A DNA stretch of 38,087 nt from Aeromonas piscicola (GCF_000820005.1 NZ_CDBL01000018.1:117442-155528), one strand, 5' to 3'; positions 9,971 to 19,284 are shown, counted from the first letter of the stretch. The notes: generated from the sequence alone by a model not told the origin. A program made the numbers and translations.

Positions 9971-11899
9971 TTATTCCTCCACTTTCTTTTGTCCGCGGGT
10001 CTGAACTTCCTGGGTCAACAGAGCAACTAGCTCTTCAACAGGATAAGTGCCCAGGTCAGCCCCTTTACGAGTCCGTACTGCAATCTTACCGGCTTCAACT
10101 TCTTTATCGCCGCAGACCAGCATGAAAGGTACTCGCTTCAAAGTATGCTCGCGGATTTTAAAGCCAATCTTCTCATTTCTCAAGTCCGCTTTTGCGCGAA
10201 GACCCGCATCATTCAATGCTTTGGCTACTTTTACCGCATAATCGGCCTGATTATCTGTGATATTCATGACCACAGCCTGAGTCGGAGCCAACCAAGTCGG
10301 GAACAATCCGGCGTACTCTTCGGTCAGAATACCGATGAAACGCTCGAGTGAACCCAGAATGGCCCGGTGGATCATCACCGGTACGTGGCGTTCGTTGTCT
10401 TCACCCACATAAGTGGCACCCAGACGTCCAGGCAGGGCGAAGTCGAGCTGCACGGTACCACACTGCCAAGCACGATCAAGGCAATCATGCAGGGTAAATT
10501 CGATCTTGGGACCGTAGAAGGCGCCCTCACCCGGCTGCAAATCGTACTTCAGGCCGTTCAGCACCAGGGCTTCGGCCAGAGCGGCCTCGGCGCGATCCCA
10601 GGCCTCATCGGAGCCAATACGCTGCTCAGGACGAGTCGAGAGCTTGACCACGATATTTTCGAAGCCAAAGGTGCCGTAGACGTCATAGACCATACGGATA
10701 CAGGCAGACACCTCTTCCATGATCTGCTCTTCAGTACAGAAGATGTGAGCGTCATCCTGGGTAAAACCACGCACCCGCATCAGACCGTGCAGGGAACCAG
10801 ACGGTTCGTTGCGGTGGCAGGAGCCGAACTCGGCCATGCGCAGCGGCAGATCGCGGTAAGACTTCAGACCCTGGTTGAAGATCTGGACGTGACCCGGGCA
10901 GTTCATCGGCTTGATGGCGTACTCGCGGTTTTCGGACTGGGTGGTGAACATGGCCTGGGCATACTTCTCCCAGTGACCAGAACGCTCCCACAACACGCGA
11001 TCCATCATGAAGGGACCCTTCACTTCCTGATAGTCATACTCTTTGAGCTTGCCGCGGATGAAGGTTTCCAGCTCACGGAAGATGGTCCAGCCATCGTTGT
11101 GCCAGAACACCATACCAGGTGCTTCTTCCTGCATGTGATACAGGTCGAGCTGCTTGCCTATCTTGCGGTGGTCGCGCTTGGACGCCTCTTCCAGACGCAG
11201 CAGGTAGCCTTTGAGCTGCTTCTTGTCAGCCCAGGCAGTACCGTAAATACGCTGCAACATCTTGTTGTTGGAATCGCCACGCCAGTAGGCGCCAGACATC
11301 TTCTGCAACTTGAAGTGGTGGCAGTGACGCATGTTGGGCACGTGCGGGCCACGACACATGTCGACGTACTCTTCATGATGATACAGACCTGGCTGGTCAT
11401 CACGGGCAATATTTTGATCCAGGATCTCGACCTTGTAAGTCTCGCCACGGGCTTCGAACACGTCGCGCGCTTCCTGCCAGGAGACTTTTTTCTTGATGAC
11501 GTCGTAATCCTTGGCGGCCAGCGCCAGCATGCGCTCTTCCAGGGCAGCCAGATCGTCGTCGGTCAGGGTACGATCCAGATCGATGTCGTAGTAGAAACCG
11601 TTATCGATGACAGGACCTATGGCCATCTTGGTCTGGGGCCAGAGTTGCTTGATAGCATGACCCAGCAGGTGAGCACAGGAGTGGCGCAGTATGTCCAGAC
11701 CTTCTTCGTCTTTGGCGGTGATGATGGCCAGGGAGGCATCGGCTTCGATGAGCTCGCAGGCATCCACCAGTTCACCGTTTACCCGACCGGCAATGCACGC
11801 CTTGGCGAGACCGGGACCTATGTCCGCGGCCACGTCCATGACGGAAACGGAGTGGGCAAATTGACGTTGGCTGCCGTCAGGCAGAGTAATGATTGGCAT
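9971..11899 (-). CDS. thrS: Threonyl-tRNA synthetase
   Basis: This 642-residue class II synthetase matches E. coli in length. It has an N-terminal TGS domain (1-62, [14 protein letters not shown]), the editing domain with the [10 protein letters not shown] motif that clears Ser-tRNA-Thr (about 65-225), the zinc-dependent catalytic core (motif 2 near [18 protein letters not shown] with the zinc Cys), and the C-terminal anticodon-binding domain. The start at 11899 is chosen over a longer frame because AAGGAA precedes it by 7 bases and the product aligns with the family from its first residue. It is the first gene of the thrS-infC-rpmI-rplT operon; its stop overlaps the infC ribosome-binding site, coupling the two. 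The leader carries a tRNA-Thr-like hairpin at 11921-11941 that suggests autorepression. Confidence 0.97.
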   Translation of the reverse strand: MPIITLPDGSQRQFAHSVSVMDVAADIGPGLAKACIAGRVNGELVDACELIEADASLAIITAKDEEGLDILRHSCAHLLGHAIKQLWPQTKMAIGPVIDNGFYYDIDLDRTLTDDDLAALEERMLALAAKDYDVIKKKVSWQEARDVFEARGETYKVEILDQNIARDDQPGLYHHEEYVDMCRGPHVPNMRHCHHFKLQKMSGAYWRGDSNNKMLQRIYGTAWADKKQLKGYLLRLEEASKRDHRKIGKQLDLYHMQEEAPGMVFWHNDGWTIFRELETFIRGKLKEYDYQEVKGPFMMDRVLWERSGHWEKYAQAMFTTQSENREYAIKPMNCPGHVQIFNQGLKSYRDLPLRMAEFGSCHRNEPSGSLHGLMRVRGFTQDDAHIFCTEEQIMEEVSACIRMVYDVYGTFGFENIVVKLSTRPEQRIGSDEAWDRAEAALAEALVLNGLKYDLQPGEGAFYGPKIEFTLHDCLDRAWQCGTVQLDFALPGRLGATYVGEDNERHVPVMIHRAILGSLERFIGILTEEYAGLFPTWLAPTQAVVMNITDNQADYAVKVAKALNDAGLRAKADLRNEKIGFKIREHTLKRVPFMLVCGDKEVEAGKIAVRTRKGADLGTYPVEELVALLTQEVQTRGQKKVEE

Positions 11900-11920
11900 T
11901 GTGTGTTTCCTTATACAGTG

Positions 11921-11941
11921 GTGCCCCCTACCAAAGGGCAC
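11921..11941 (-). promoter_or_regulatory. thrS translational operator: tRNA-Thr anticodon-arm mimic
   Basis: On the messenger, bases -42 to -22 before the thrS start form a 7-bp stem (GUGCCCU with GGGGCAC) closing a 7-base loop, UUGGUAG. The loop has the layout of a tRNA anticodon loop: U33, then GGU in positions 34-36, then A37. GGU is the anticodon of tRNA-Thr that reads ACC and ACU. In E. coli, ThrRS binds an anticodon-like hairpin in its own leader and blocks ribosome binding. The same is inferred here. A smaller hairpin with GCAG/CTGC arms at 12000-12014 could be a second operator arm. Confidence 0.75.
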
Positions 11942-12134
11942 ATGCGGGATGGAAAAAATCATTCAAAAAGGGTGATGTTCTGGCTCTCTACAGCACTTTG
12001 CAGAGGTGCACTGCGACGCAAACAGCTTGCTTAACGGCACAAGGCAAACCAAAAACCGGACCATGCTACCAGAAGTAGGCGGGGCTGTATCGAGTTTGGT
12101 GAGATTTTCTACAACCAAATGAGTCGCTTGCCAG

Positions 12135-12722
12135 TCACTCACCCAGCAGGGGCTGCCAGTTGAAATCGAAGGTACTGCTCCCCTCCTCGGCCAAGGCAAG
12201 CTCCTCCAACACCTTCAATGCAAGCTTGTTGCCCTTCTGCGAAGCCTGATAGAGCCACTGCTTGGCCTGGGGCAGATCGACCCGACCACTTACCCCCATC
12301 AGGTGCAGCACACCGACTTTGAGCATGGCGGGCACGTCACCGTTGCGGGCCGCCAGCTCCATCCAGTGAAATGCCTCCCGCAGGTCCCGCTTCACCCCGG
12401 CGCCGCGCAGATAGACCTCCGCCAGCCGGTATTGGCCAAAGGCGTCTCCGGCCTGCGCCGACTGGCGATAAAGGCTGATGGCTTGCTCCATGTCCTGCGC
12501 TGTACCCTGCCCCACCTCGTGGCTCCAGCCCATCAGTGCCTGAGCCCGGGGGATCCCCTGCTCGGCCAGCGGTTGCCAGATCTTTGTCGCCGTCTCGAAC
12601 TGGCCGCTACGCCAGGCCCGGTTGGCCGATGCCAGCTCCTGATCGGTGGAGAGCGGGATCAGCCGCCAGATGACCAGGCCAAGTACACCGATAAACAGCC
12701 AGCGGCAGGTGATGGGTTTCAT
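12135..12722 (-). CDS. Membrane-anchored Sel1-repeat (TPR-like) protein
   Basis: This 195-residue protein is predicted from the ATG at 12722, which a GGA-rich site precedes by about 9 bases. A frame open further upstream gives no better start. Residues about 9-27 form one membrane-spanning or signal-anchor segment (WLFIGVLGLVIWRLI). The rest (about 35-180) consists of Sel1-like helical repeats of about 36 residues: one ending in ALMGWSHEVGQG, then DMEQAISLYRQSAQAGDAFG, REAFHWMELAARNGD and QAKQWLYQASQKGN. Such proteins usually scaffold protein complexes; the partner is unknown. The repeats probably face the periplasm. It is divergent from the LexA-box gene, with 143 bases between its start and the box. 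Confidence 0.8.
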   Translation of the reverse strand: MKPITCRWLFIGVLGLVIWRLIPLSTDQELASANRAWRSGQFETATKIWQPLAEQGIPRAQALMGWSHEVGQGTAQDMEQAISLYRQSAQAGDAFGQYRLAEVYLRGAGVKRDLREAFHWMELAARNGDVPAMLKVGVLHLMGVSGRVDLPQAKQWLYQASQKGNKLALKVLEELALAEEGSSTFDFNWQPLLGE

Positions 12723-12865
12723 GATGATTTCCGTGATCCAGTTCGCATTTTGTCTATGTAAACGAAATGTATCAGGGGGATCAAGCAAGAGATCCATTTG
12801 TCATGCTGTTTTAAGCAAGGAAGCGATGGCGATAGCTTGTATTTTGGCACTGAGGCTTGCAAGAT

Positions 12866-12885
12866 TACTGTATATATAAACAGTA
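12866..12885 (+). promoter_or_regulatory. LexA (SOS) box
   Basis: TACTGTATATATAAACAGTA is an almost perfect match to the gamma-proteobacterial LexA operator (CTGT-N8-ACAG with an AT-rich centre and flanking TA). It ends 13 bases before the start codon of the radical SAM gene and overlaps its likely promoter, with TTGCAA at 12857-12862 as a possible -35. It should place that gene under SOS control. Confidence 0.9.
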
Positions 12886-12898
12886 TTGGTGTGATGTG

Positions 12899-13954
12899 AT
12901 GGCAGGACGAGGCAGCACCCACAATATCGAACATCGTTTCAGCGGTCCGCTGGTCGAGGCCGTCGACGATGGCTGGCAACAAACAGAGTGGGAACCGGCG
13001 CTCAACCCCTCTGCACCCCAGACCGAGGTTCGCGAGACTCAGGCCAGGAGCATCATCAGCTACAACCGCTCACCGGATGTGCCCTTTGGTCGCTCCATCA
13101 ACCCCTATCAGGGCTGCGAGCACGGCTGCATCTACTGCTATGCCAGACCCAGTCACGCCTACCTGGAGCTCTCTCCCGGCCTCGACTTCGAGACCAGGCT
13201 GTTTGCCAAGCTCAATGCCGCCGAGCTGTTGCGCCGGGAATTTGCCAAGCCAACCTATCAGCCACAGACCATAGTGCTCGGCGCCAACACGGATCCTTAT
13301 CAGCCCATCGAGCATCACTACCGCCTCACCCGCGCCTTGCTGGAGGTGATGCTGGCCCATCGTCACCCGGTGGGCATCATCACCAAGAGCGCCATGATAT
13401 TGCGCGATCTCGATCTGCTCACCGAGCTGGCCCGGGAGGGGCTCTGCCAGGTGATGGTGTCGGTGACGACATTAAATGAAACCCTGCGGCGACAGCTGGA
13501 GCCCAGAGCCAGCACAGGCGCTGGTCGACTCAAGGTGGTCGAGAAGCTGGCACAGGCGGGTGTACCGGTCGGCGTGCTGGCGGCCCCCATGATCCCGCGC
13601 CTCAATGAACCCGAGCTTGAGCAGATCATCAAGGCAGCGGCCGAGGCTGGTGCCCACTGCGCCGACTACATACTGCTGCGATTGCCCCACGAGCTGACCA
13701 CCCTGTTCAGCGACTGGCTGGATGAACACTACCCCGGCCAGAAGGAGGCCATCCTGAACCAGTTGCGAGCCAGTCGGGATGGCGGGCTCAACAGCCCCGC
13801 CTTTGGCACCCGCATGCGCGGTGAGGGCCAATTTGCCGACTTGCTCGCCCAGCGCTTTCGGCTCATCAGCAAGCGCCTGGGCTTGGGCAAGCACCATCTT
13901 CAGCTGCGACGGGACGGCTTCATTCGCCCGGGCGAACAACTGCGACTGTTCTGA
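12899..13954 (+). CDS. SOS-controlled radical SAM protein of the SplB/PA0069 family
   Basis: This 351-residue protein has a radical SAM cluster motif CEHGCIYCY (C73, C77, C80, CxxxCxxC spacing), an N-terminal segment typical of the PA0069/Rv2578c family (RSIISYNRSPDVPFGRSINPYQG) and LGANTDPYQPIE further on. The family is related to spore photoproduct lyase, which repairs thymine-thymine UV lesions in DNA, but the activity of this branch is not established to my knowledge. The start at 12899 is chosen because an upstream in-frame ATG (12857) would place the LexA box inside the coding region. No strong ribosome-binding site is present. LexA control suggests a role in the response to DNA damage. 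It is a single-gene unit divergent from the Sel1 protein. Confidence 0.88.
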   Translation: MAGRGSTHNIEHRFSGPLVEAVDDGWQQTEWEPALNPSAPQTEVRETQARSIISYNRSPDVPFGRSINPYQGCEHGCIYCYARPSHAYLELSPGLDFETRLFAKLNAAELLRREFAKPTYQPQTIVLGANTDPYQPIEHHYRLTRALLEVMLAHRHPVGIITKSAMILRDLDLLTELAREGLCQVMVSVTTLNETLRRQLEPRASTGAGRLKVVEKLAQAGVPVGVLAAPMIPRLNEPELEQIIKAAAEAGAHCADYILLRLPHELTTLFSDWLDEHYPGQKEAILNQLRASRDGGLNSPAFGTRMRGEGQFADLLAQRFRLISKRLGLGKHHLQLRRDGFIRPGEQLRLF

Positions 13955-13984
13955 GCGCCCCGACAGCGTCAATCGCGCTCATAA

Positions 13985-14006
13985 CGCCGCCCATTCGCCG
14001 CCCATT
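13985..14006. repeat. Tandem 11-bp duplication
   Basis: CGCCGCCCATT occurs twice in a row, followed by a third partial CGCCGG, 30 bases after the radical SAM stop. It is probably a slippage product. The region 13955-14043 holds nothing else I can support. Confidence 0.6.
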
Positions 14007-14043
14007 CGCCGGCGCACCACAAACCATACCGACGAGCAGGGCC

Positions 14044-14214
14044 TCACCCCCTTGGCCGAGGCGAGTGCGTGGCCTTGCCCTGCGCAATCAATTCGGCGGG
14101 CAGTCGTGATGGCTCATGGGCCACTTCGTCCTCATGCTCCTCTGTCAGTGATCCTTGCTGATGTTCGCCCCATACCCGGCTCCACCAGATCTCCCACATT
14201 ACCCAGCTAGTCAT
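14044..14214 (-). CDS. Candidate small protein, 56 residues, unknown
   Basis: The frame starts with ATG at 14214 and is preceded by AGGAG with 7 bases of spacing (AGGAGCACCTT-ATG), the best ribosome-binding site in this gene-poor stretch. The product begins MTSWVMWEIWWSRVWGEHQ, with five tryptophans in the first 15 residues, followed by an acidic middle (EEHEDEVAHE) and a basic proline-rich end (HSPRPRG). I do not recognise it. The Trp-rich N-terminus could insert into a membrane interface. It reads in the same direction as gyrA but lies downstream of the gyrA terminator, so it would need its own promoter in 14215-14445, where I see only weak candidates. The 13955-14445 interval otherwise shows no coding sequence. 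Confidence 0.4.
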   Translation of the reverse strand: MTSWVMWEIWWSRVWGEHQQGSLTEEHEDEVAHEPSRLPAELIAQGKATHSPRPRG

Positions 14215-14445
14215 AAGGTGCTCCTGTTTGATGGCTGCGCGTCGCAGTCTGTTGAATGCGACAGGGGCAGCTTGGCCTCATTCCATGACAGGGGGATGAC
14301 GTAGGTATGATGAATTGAGGACAACGAAACAAAGAGAAGTGCAGCAATGCTCGCAGGGCTAGTGATCAGCGACGTGTGCAGCAGCAGGATCAGGCTGGCC
14401 AATCAGGCCCAAAGGAGCCTACGACCGGGGACAAACCGCAGCAAC

Positions 14446-14475
14446 AAAAAGAGCGACCCTGGGGTCGCTCTTTTT
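14446..14475. terminator. Intrinsic terminator after gyrA
   Basis: A 14-bp inverted repeat, AAAAAGAGCGACCC and GGGTCGCTCTTTTT around a TG loop, lies 20 bases after the gyrA stop. A-run and T-run on both sides allow it to work in either direction. Confidence 0.93.
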
Positions 14476-14494
14476 CATGGAGGCAAACGCGCGA

Positions 14495-17290
14495 TTACTC
14501 GTCGCTCGCAGCACCCTCTTCAGTGGACCCTTCGGTGGATCCTGCATCGACAGAGCCGCCATCTGGCGCAGTATCGGTGCCTTCGGACACCTCACCGTCA
14601 ACGGCCACGATGTCGCTCTCTTCCTCGTCGCTCTCCGCGATACGCTGCAGGCCGACCACGGTCTCGTCTTCACCGGTACGGATCAGACGCACACCGCCGG
14701 TGTTACGACCTATGACGCTCACCTCGGCGACGCGAGTACGGACCAGGGTGCCGCCATTGGTGATCAACATGATCTGGTCGGTATCGTCGACCTGGATCGC
14801 ATCGATCACCTTGCCGTTACGCTCGTCCACCTTGATGGAGCGAACGCCCTGGGTACCACGGCTCTTGGTAGGATACTCGGTCAGCGCGGTACGCTTGCCG
14901 TAACCGTTCTCGGTGGCGGTCAGGATGGCACCCTCGCCACGGGGGACGATCAGGGAAACCACCTTGTCACCATTGAGCAGGCGGATACCACGTACCCCAC
15001 CGGCGGTACGACCCATGGGACGCACACCCTTGAAGGTACCCTTGCTCTCGGTGCCTTCGCCGTTGTCGCTGCCATCGTCGTCGTTGCCGGCATCAATGAC
15101 ACTCTCATCATCCCCGTCGACATCATCGCTGACATCGGCATCGGCTGCATCGGCACGGCCGCTGCCTTCGGCGAAACGAACCACCTTGCCAGCATCGGAG
15201 AACAGCATGATCTCGTTGCTGCCATCTGTGATGTCCACCCCGATCAGCTCATCGCCCTCTTTGAGGTTGATGGCACGAATACCGGAGGAGAGCGGACGGC
15301 TGAACGCAGACAGGCTGGTTTTCTTCACGGTACCGTCGGCGGTGGCGAAGAAGACATACTTGTCGTCAGCGTACTCTTTGACCGGCAAGATGGCGGTGAT
15401 GCGCTCACCCTCTTCCAGCGGCAGCAAGTTGATGATCGGACGACCACGGGCGCCACGGGACGCCTCCGGCAGCTGATACACCTTGAGCCAGTAGACCTTG
15501 CCACGGGTGGAGAAGCACAGAATGGTGTCGTGGGTGTTGGCCACCAGCAGACGTTCCACAAAGTCCTCTTCCTTGATCCGGGTGGCCGACTTGCCACGAC
15601 CACCGCGGCGCTGGGCCTCGTAGTCGGTGATCGGCTGGTACTTCACATAGCCCTGATGAGACAGGGTAACCACCACGTCTTCCGGGGTGATCAGATCTTC
15701 GATGTTGATCTCGGCGCTGGAGGCGCTGATTTCGGTGCGACGTTCGTCGCCATACTGCTCGCGCACGGCCAGCAGTTCATCGCGGATCACTTCCATCAAC
15801 CGTTCCGGGCTTGCCAGGATGAACAGCAGCTCGGCAATCAGATCCAGCAGAGATTGATACTCTTCCAGGATCTTGCCGTGCTCGAGGCCGGTCAACTTGT
15901 GCAGACGCAGGTCAAGGATGGCCTGGGCTTGCTGCTCGGTCAGGAAATATTGACCTTCACGGATGCCGAACTCCGGCTCAAGCCACTCTGGGCGGGCCGC
16001 GTCGTCGCCTGCTTTTTCCAGCATGGCGGCCACATTGCCGAGCTCCCAACCGCGGGCAACCAGTTTGGCTTTGGCGTCTGCGGGTGTATCGGAGTGACGG
16101 ATCAGCTCTATGATCGGGTCGATGTTGGCCAGCGCGACGGCCAGACCTTCAAGGATGTGAGCCCGATCCCGCGCCTTGCGCAGTTCGAACACGGTCCGGC
16201 GGGTCACTACCTCGCGGCGGTGCAGCAGGAACGCATCCAGAATGTCTTTAAGGTTCATCACCTTGGGCTGGTTGTTATCGAGCGCCACCATGTTGATGCC
16301 GAACGTGGTTTGCAGCTGGGTGTGCTTGTAGAGATTGTTCAGTACAATCTCGCCAGACTCGCCACGTTTGATCTCGATAACGATGCGCATGCCGTCCTTG
16401 TCGGACTCATCGCGCAGGGCACTGATGCCCTCGACTTTCTTCTCTTTGACCAGCTCGGCGATCTTCTCGATCAGCCGCGCCTTGTTCACCTGATAAGGCA
16501 GCTCGTGAACCAGGATCGTCTCGCGACCTGTCTTGTCGTCCACTTCCACTTCGGCCTTGGCGCGCACATAGACGGAGCCGCGACCGGTGCGGTAAGCCTG
16601 CACTATGCCGGCGCGACCGTTGATGATGGCGCCAGTGGGGAAATCAGGCCCTGTGATATAGGTCATCAACTCATCGATGGTGAGATCGCCATTCTCGATC
16701 AGCGCCAGACAGCCGTTGACTATCTCGGTGAGGTTGTGAGGAGGAATGTTGGTCGCCATGCCCACCGCGATACCGGATGAGCCGTTGACCAGCAGGTTGG
16801 GCACCTTGGTGGGCATGACAGCCGGGATCATCTCGGTACCGTCGTAGTTCGGTACCCAGTCCACTGTCTCTTTGTCCAGATCGGCCAGCAGCTCGTGGGA
16901 GATGCGGGCCATCCGCACTTCGGTGTAACGCATGGCGGCGGCGCTGTCGCCGTCGACCGAACCGAAGTTGCCCTGACCATCGACCAGCATGTAGCGCATG
17001 GAGAAATCCTGCGCCAAGCGGACAATGGTGTCATACACGGCACTGTCGCCGTGCGGGTGGTATTTACCAATTACGTCACCGACCACACGGGCCGATTTTT
17101 TATAGGGCTTGTTCCAGTCGTTCCCCAACTCGTTCATAGCAAACAGAACGCGGCGGTGAACCGGTTTCAAGCCATCACGCACATCCGGCAGAGCTCGTCC
17201 TACGATCACGCTCATGGCGTAATCAAGATAGGAACTCTTGAGCTCTTCTTCGATGTTGATCGGCGTGATCTCTCTGGCCAGATCGCTCAT
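14495..17290 (-). CDS. gyrA: DNA gyrase subunit A
   Basis: This 931-residue subunit cuts and rejoins DNA and wraps it for negative supercoiling, working with GyrB. It has the winged-helix breakage domain with catalytic Y122 ([10 protein letters not shown]), the tower and coiled coil to about residue 520, and the C-terminal pinwheel with the GyrA-box [11 protein letters not shown] at 560-570. The quinolone-resistance region reads [10 protein letters not shown] with S83 and D87, i.e. the sensitive type in E. coli numbering. Compared with E. coli GyrA (875) it is longer. Residues about 708-752 are an acidic insert in the pinwheel, and the tail (about 887-931) is also acidic and rich in Ser, Gly and Thr. 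It is divergent from ubiG and ends at a strong terminator. AAGG precedes the ATG by 6 bases. Confidence 0.98.
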   Translation of the reverse strand: MSDLAREITPINIEEELKSSYLDYAMSVIVGRALPDVRDGLKPVHRRVLFAMNELGNDWNKPYKKSARVVGDVIGKYHPHGDSAVYDTIVRLAQDFSMRYMLVDGQGNFGSVDGDSAAAMRYTEVRMARISHELLADLDKETVDWVPNYDGTEMIPAVMPTKVPNLLVNGSSGIAVGMATNIPPHNLTEIVNGCLALIENGDLTIDELMTYITGPDFPTGAIINGRAGIVQAYRTGRGSVYVRAKAEVEVDDKTGRETILVHELPYQVNKARLIEKIAELVKEKKVEGISALRDESDKDGMRIVIEIKRGESGEIVLNNLYKHTQLQTTFGINMVALDNNQPKVMNLKDILDAFLLHRREVVTRRTVFELRKARDRAHILEGLAVALANIDPIIELIRHSDTPADAKAKLVARGWELGNVAAMLEKAGDDAARPEWLEPEFGIREGQYFLTEQQAQAILDLRLHKLTGLEHGKILEEYQSLLDLIAELLFILASPERLMEVIRDELLAVREQYGDERRTEISASSAEINIEDLITPEDVVVTLSHQGYVKYQPITDYEAQRRGGRGKSATRIKEEDFVERLLVANTHDTILCFSTRGKVYWLKVYQLPEASRGARGRPIINLLPLEEGERITAILPVKEYADDKYVFFATADGTVKKTSLSAFSRPLSSGIRAINLKEGDELIGVDITDGSNEIMLFSDAGKVVRFAEGSGRADAADADVSDDVDGDDESVIDAGNDDDGSDNGEGTESKGTFKGVRPMGRTAGGVRGIRLLNGDKVVSLIVPRGEGAILTATENGYGKRTALTEYPTKSRGTQGVRSIKVDERNGKVIDAIQVDDTDQIMLITNGGTLVRTRVAEVSVIGRNTGGVRLIRTGEDETVVGLQRIAESDEEESDIVAVDGEVSEGTDTAPDGGSVDAGSTEGSTEEGAASDE

Positions 17291-17394
17291 AGAAAGCCTT
17301 AATCCCTAATTAGTTGTTCTTTGGCTTAAACAGCGCGCCATGGTAACACACTGAGCCAAATACCTTAAGCCACAAATCCGGCTAACAAGTCGGG

Positions 17395-17423
17395 CTGGTG
17401 TGACAAAGTGTCTCCGTTATAAT
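17395..17423 (+). promoter_or_regulatory. Candidate ubiG promoter
   Basis: A perfect -10 hexamer TATAAT at 17418-17423 is preceded 17 bases upstream by a poor -35 (CTGGTG). It is about 68 bases before the ubiG start, in the 201-base divergent region with gyrA. I could not assign the gyrA promoter. Confidence 0.45.
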
Positions 17424-17491
17424 GCCCGCCAGGACAATAGATTGCGCCCGAGTCTTGCTACCTGCGCGCCCTGCCACAGGATCCACAAAAT

Positions 17492-18208
17492 ATGAATAGT
17501 GATGCCAATGTCGATCTGACAGAAATCGCCAAATTTGAAGCCATCGCCTCCCGCTGGTGGGACATGGAGGGCGAGTTCAAGCCACTGCATCAAATCAATC
17601 CGGTGCGCCTTGACTGGATCACCGACAAGAGCGGCGGCCTGTTTGGCAAGCGCATCCTCGACATCGGCTGCGGTGGTGGCATTCTCTCCGAGAGCATGGC
17701 CCGTCGAGGTGCCCACGTCACCGGCATCGACATGGGCAAGGAACCTCTCGGGGTCGCCCGCCTGCACGCCCTGGAACAAGGGGTGGAGCTCCAATACCAG
17801 CAGATGACGGCGGAGGAGCACGCCGGCCAGGCCCCGGGCCAGTACGACGTTGTCACCTGCATGGAGATGCTGGAGCATGTGCCGGATCCGGCTTCGGTGC
17901 TGCGCGCCATCGCCACCCTGGTGCGCCCGGGCGGACGGGTGTTCGTCTCCACCATCAACCGCAATCCGAAAGCCTATCTGATGATGATCATCGGCGCCGA
18001 ATACCTGATGAAGATGGTCCCCAAGGGCACCCATGATCACAAGAAGTTCATCACCCCAGCCGAACTGTGTCGCATGGGTGAAGCGGCAGGCCTGCTGGTA
18101 CGGGACATGAGCGGGGTGCACTACGCACCGCTCTCCAACCAGTTCAAGCTTGGCAAGAACGTCGACGTCAACTACATGGTGGAGTTCATCCGCCCGGAGC
18201 ATGGCTGA
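17492..18208 (+). CDS. ubiG: Ubiquinone biosynthesis O-methyltransferase
   Basis: This 238-residue SAM-dependent methyltransferase carries out both O-methylations in ubiquinone synthesis. The SAM-binding motif I is [14 protein letters not shown] (about 54-67), with [10 protein letters not shown] as motif [15 protein letters not shown] as the post-II motif and [14 protein letters not shown] as motif III. The [13 protein letters not shown] segment is characteristic of UbiG. Length matches the family (about 240). The stop codon TGA overlaps the ATG of the next gene by one base, so the phosphatase is co-translated. Placement opposite gyrA also occurs in E. coli. Confidence 0.97.
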   Translation: MNSDANVDLTEIAKFEAIASRWWDMEGEFKPLHQINPVRLDWITDKSGGLFGKRILDIGCGGGILSESMARRGAHVTGIDMGKEPLGVARLHALEQGVELQYQQMTAEEHAGQAPGQYDVVTCMEMLEHVPDPASVLRAIATLVRPGGRVFVSTINRNPKAYLMMIIGAEYLMKMVPKGTHDHKKFITPAELCRMGEAAGLLVRDMSGVHYAPLSNQFKLGKNVDVNYMVEFIRPEHG

Positions 18209-18894
18209 TGATCGATAACAAGCCGGTACCGCTGCGCTGTGTGCTGTTTGACCTGGATGGCACCTTGCTCGATACGGCGCCGGACTTGGGCGCCGCCGTC
18301 AACCATGTGCTGGTGAGCGAAGGCTTTGCGCCGCTCTCCGAGGCCATCATCCGTCAGACCACCTCCCACGGCGCGCTCGGGCTGCTCAAGGCCGGACTTG
18401 GCGATGAGCTGCTCGAAGAGCTGGGGGCCGCTCGCCTGCGCACCGCCCTGCTCGACTTCTACGCCGCCCACCTGTGCGTCGGCACCCGCCCCTATGAAGG
18501 CATGCTGGAGCTCATCGAATGGCTGGACGAACGCGCCCTCCCATGGGGCATAGTCACCAACAAGCCGGGCTTTCTGACCGAGCCGCTGCTGGCGGCCCTG
18601 CCCGAGCTTGCCAGCTGCGGCGTCACCGTCAGTGCCGATACCCTGCCTGTGCGCAAGCCAGACCCAGCCCCCATGTACTTTGCCTGCGAGCAACTGGGCG
18701 TCGACGCCGCTCACTGCCTCTACGTAGGGGATCATGTGCGTGACATAGAGGCGGGTCGCAATGCGGGCATGCGCACCGCAGTCGCAGGTTGGGGTTATCT
18801 GAGCGAGGACGAGGATCCCGCCGACTGGGGCGCGGATCTGCACTTCGATACCGTGCAGGCCCTGCACCACTGGCTGCGTTACGAGCTGAGCTAA
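18208..18894 (+). CDS. HAD-IA phosphatase, Gph/MupP-like
   Basis: This 228-residue HAD-superfamily hydrolase has motif I VLFDLDGTLLDT (nucleophile D15, acid D17), the cap domain inserted between motifs I and II (about 25-95), motif II as GIVTNKP (Thr near 116), the motif III lysine in VRKPDPAP and motif IV YVGDHVRDIEAG. It resembles phosphoglycolate phosphatases. The position directly after ubiG is also that of MupP, the N-acetylmuramic acid 6-phosphate phosphatase of peptidoglycan recycling in pseudomonads, so MupP is a serious alternative to Gph. Sequence alone does not separate the two. A terminator follows about 110 bases downstream. Confidence 0.85.
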   Translation: MIDNKPVPLRCVLFDLDGTLLDTAPDLGAAVNHVLVSEGFAPLSEAIIRQTTSHGALGLLKAGLGDELLEELGAARLRTALLDFYAAHLCVGTRPYEGMLELIEWLDERALPWGIVTNKPGFLTEPLLAALPELASCGVTVSADTLPVRKPDPAPMYFACEQLGVDAAHCLYVGDHVRDIEAGRNAGMRTAVAGWGYLSEDEDPADWGADLHFDTVQALHHWLRYELS

Positions 18895-19005
18895 TCCTGT
18901 TTGCCGCCAGACAGCCAGATTGATGGATCATAAAGGCAGCTTTATCGCCAATCGGTGGCCAGATGAGCACGATAGGCGACCGTTGCAGGAACAAGGATGA
19001 GACCA

Positions 19006-19034
19006 GGGGAGGTCCGGATTGATCTCCCTTTTTT
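19006..19034 (+). terminator. Candidate terminator after ubiG-phosphatase
   Basis: GGGAG (19007-19011) and CTCCC (19024-19028) pair across a 12-base loop and are followed by six T. The stem is short. The rest of 18895-19257 holds no supported gene; it contains a small CCCTTG/CAAGGG hairpin near 19078-19094 and an AT-rich tract near 19140-19165. Confidence 0.5.
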
Positions 19035-19257
19035 GCCGTTTGGCAACCGCCAACAGACTGGGACAGGACACCTTTTGACCCTTGCTGAACAAGGGATAAC
19101 CAGACTGAATTTGCTAGTAAAAACACTCCGTTTTCGCAAGCAAAAAAAGTTATTTAAATTTTCCATGTTCGATCATCAGACTTGCATTTACCGGATCGGA
19201 CGCATGAAAACCCACTCACTGTGAGCATCCACTAACATGGGTCCCGACACCCACAAT

Positions 19258-19284
19258 TTATCCACAGCTAATGCCTTATCCACA
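19258..19284 (+). promoter_or_regulatory. Two perfect DnaA boxes upstream of nrdA
   Basis: TTATCCACA occurs at 19258-19266 and at 19276-19284, both on the plus strand and 18 bp apart. In E. coli, DnaA binds two boxes upstream of nrdAB and links ribonucleotide reductase expression to replication. The first box ends about 48 bases before the predicted -35. Confidence 0.88.

Noticed and set aside
11963..12199. 78-codon minus-strand frame in the thrS leader
   Set aside because: It overlaps the 3' end of the Sel1 gene out of frame and the thrS leader, with no ribosome-binding site.
12857..12898. Upstream ATG extending the radical SAM protein by 14 residues
   Set aside because: It would put the LexA box inside the coding region, and the added residues do not belong to the family.
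13985..14006. Short tandem repeat considered as a CRISPR or iteron start
   Set aside because: Only two units of 11 bp with no spacers; simple duplication.
14376..14460. GTG-initiated hydrophilic frame reading QQQDQAGQSGPKEPTTGDKP
   Set aside because: It has no Shine-Dalgarno sequence and runs through the gyrA terminator into gyrA antisense. Composition looks protein-like but support is too thin.
14477..16780. A 767-codon open frame on the plus strand opposite gyrA
   Set aside because: Antisense shadow of gyrA, with no recognisable motif and no ribosome-binding site. It begins in the gyrA terminator region.
18997..19224. A 75-codon frame between the phosphatase and nrdA
   Set aside because: It begins just before and runs through a likely terminator, has no well-spaced ribosome-binding site and shows no family resemblance.
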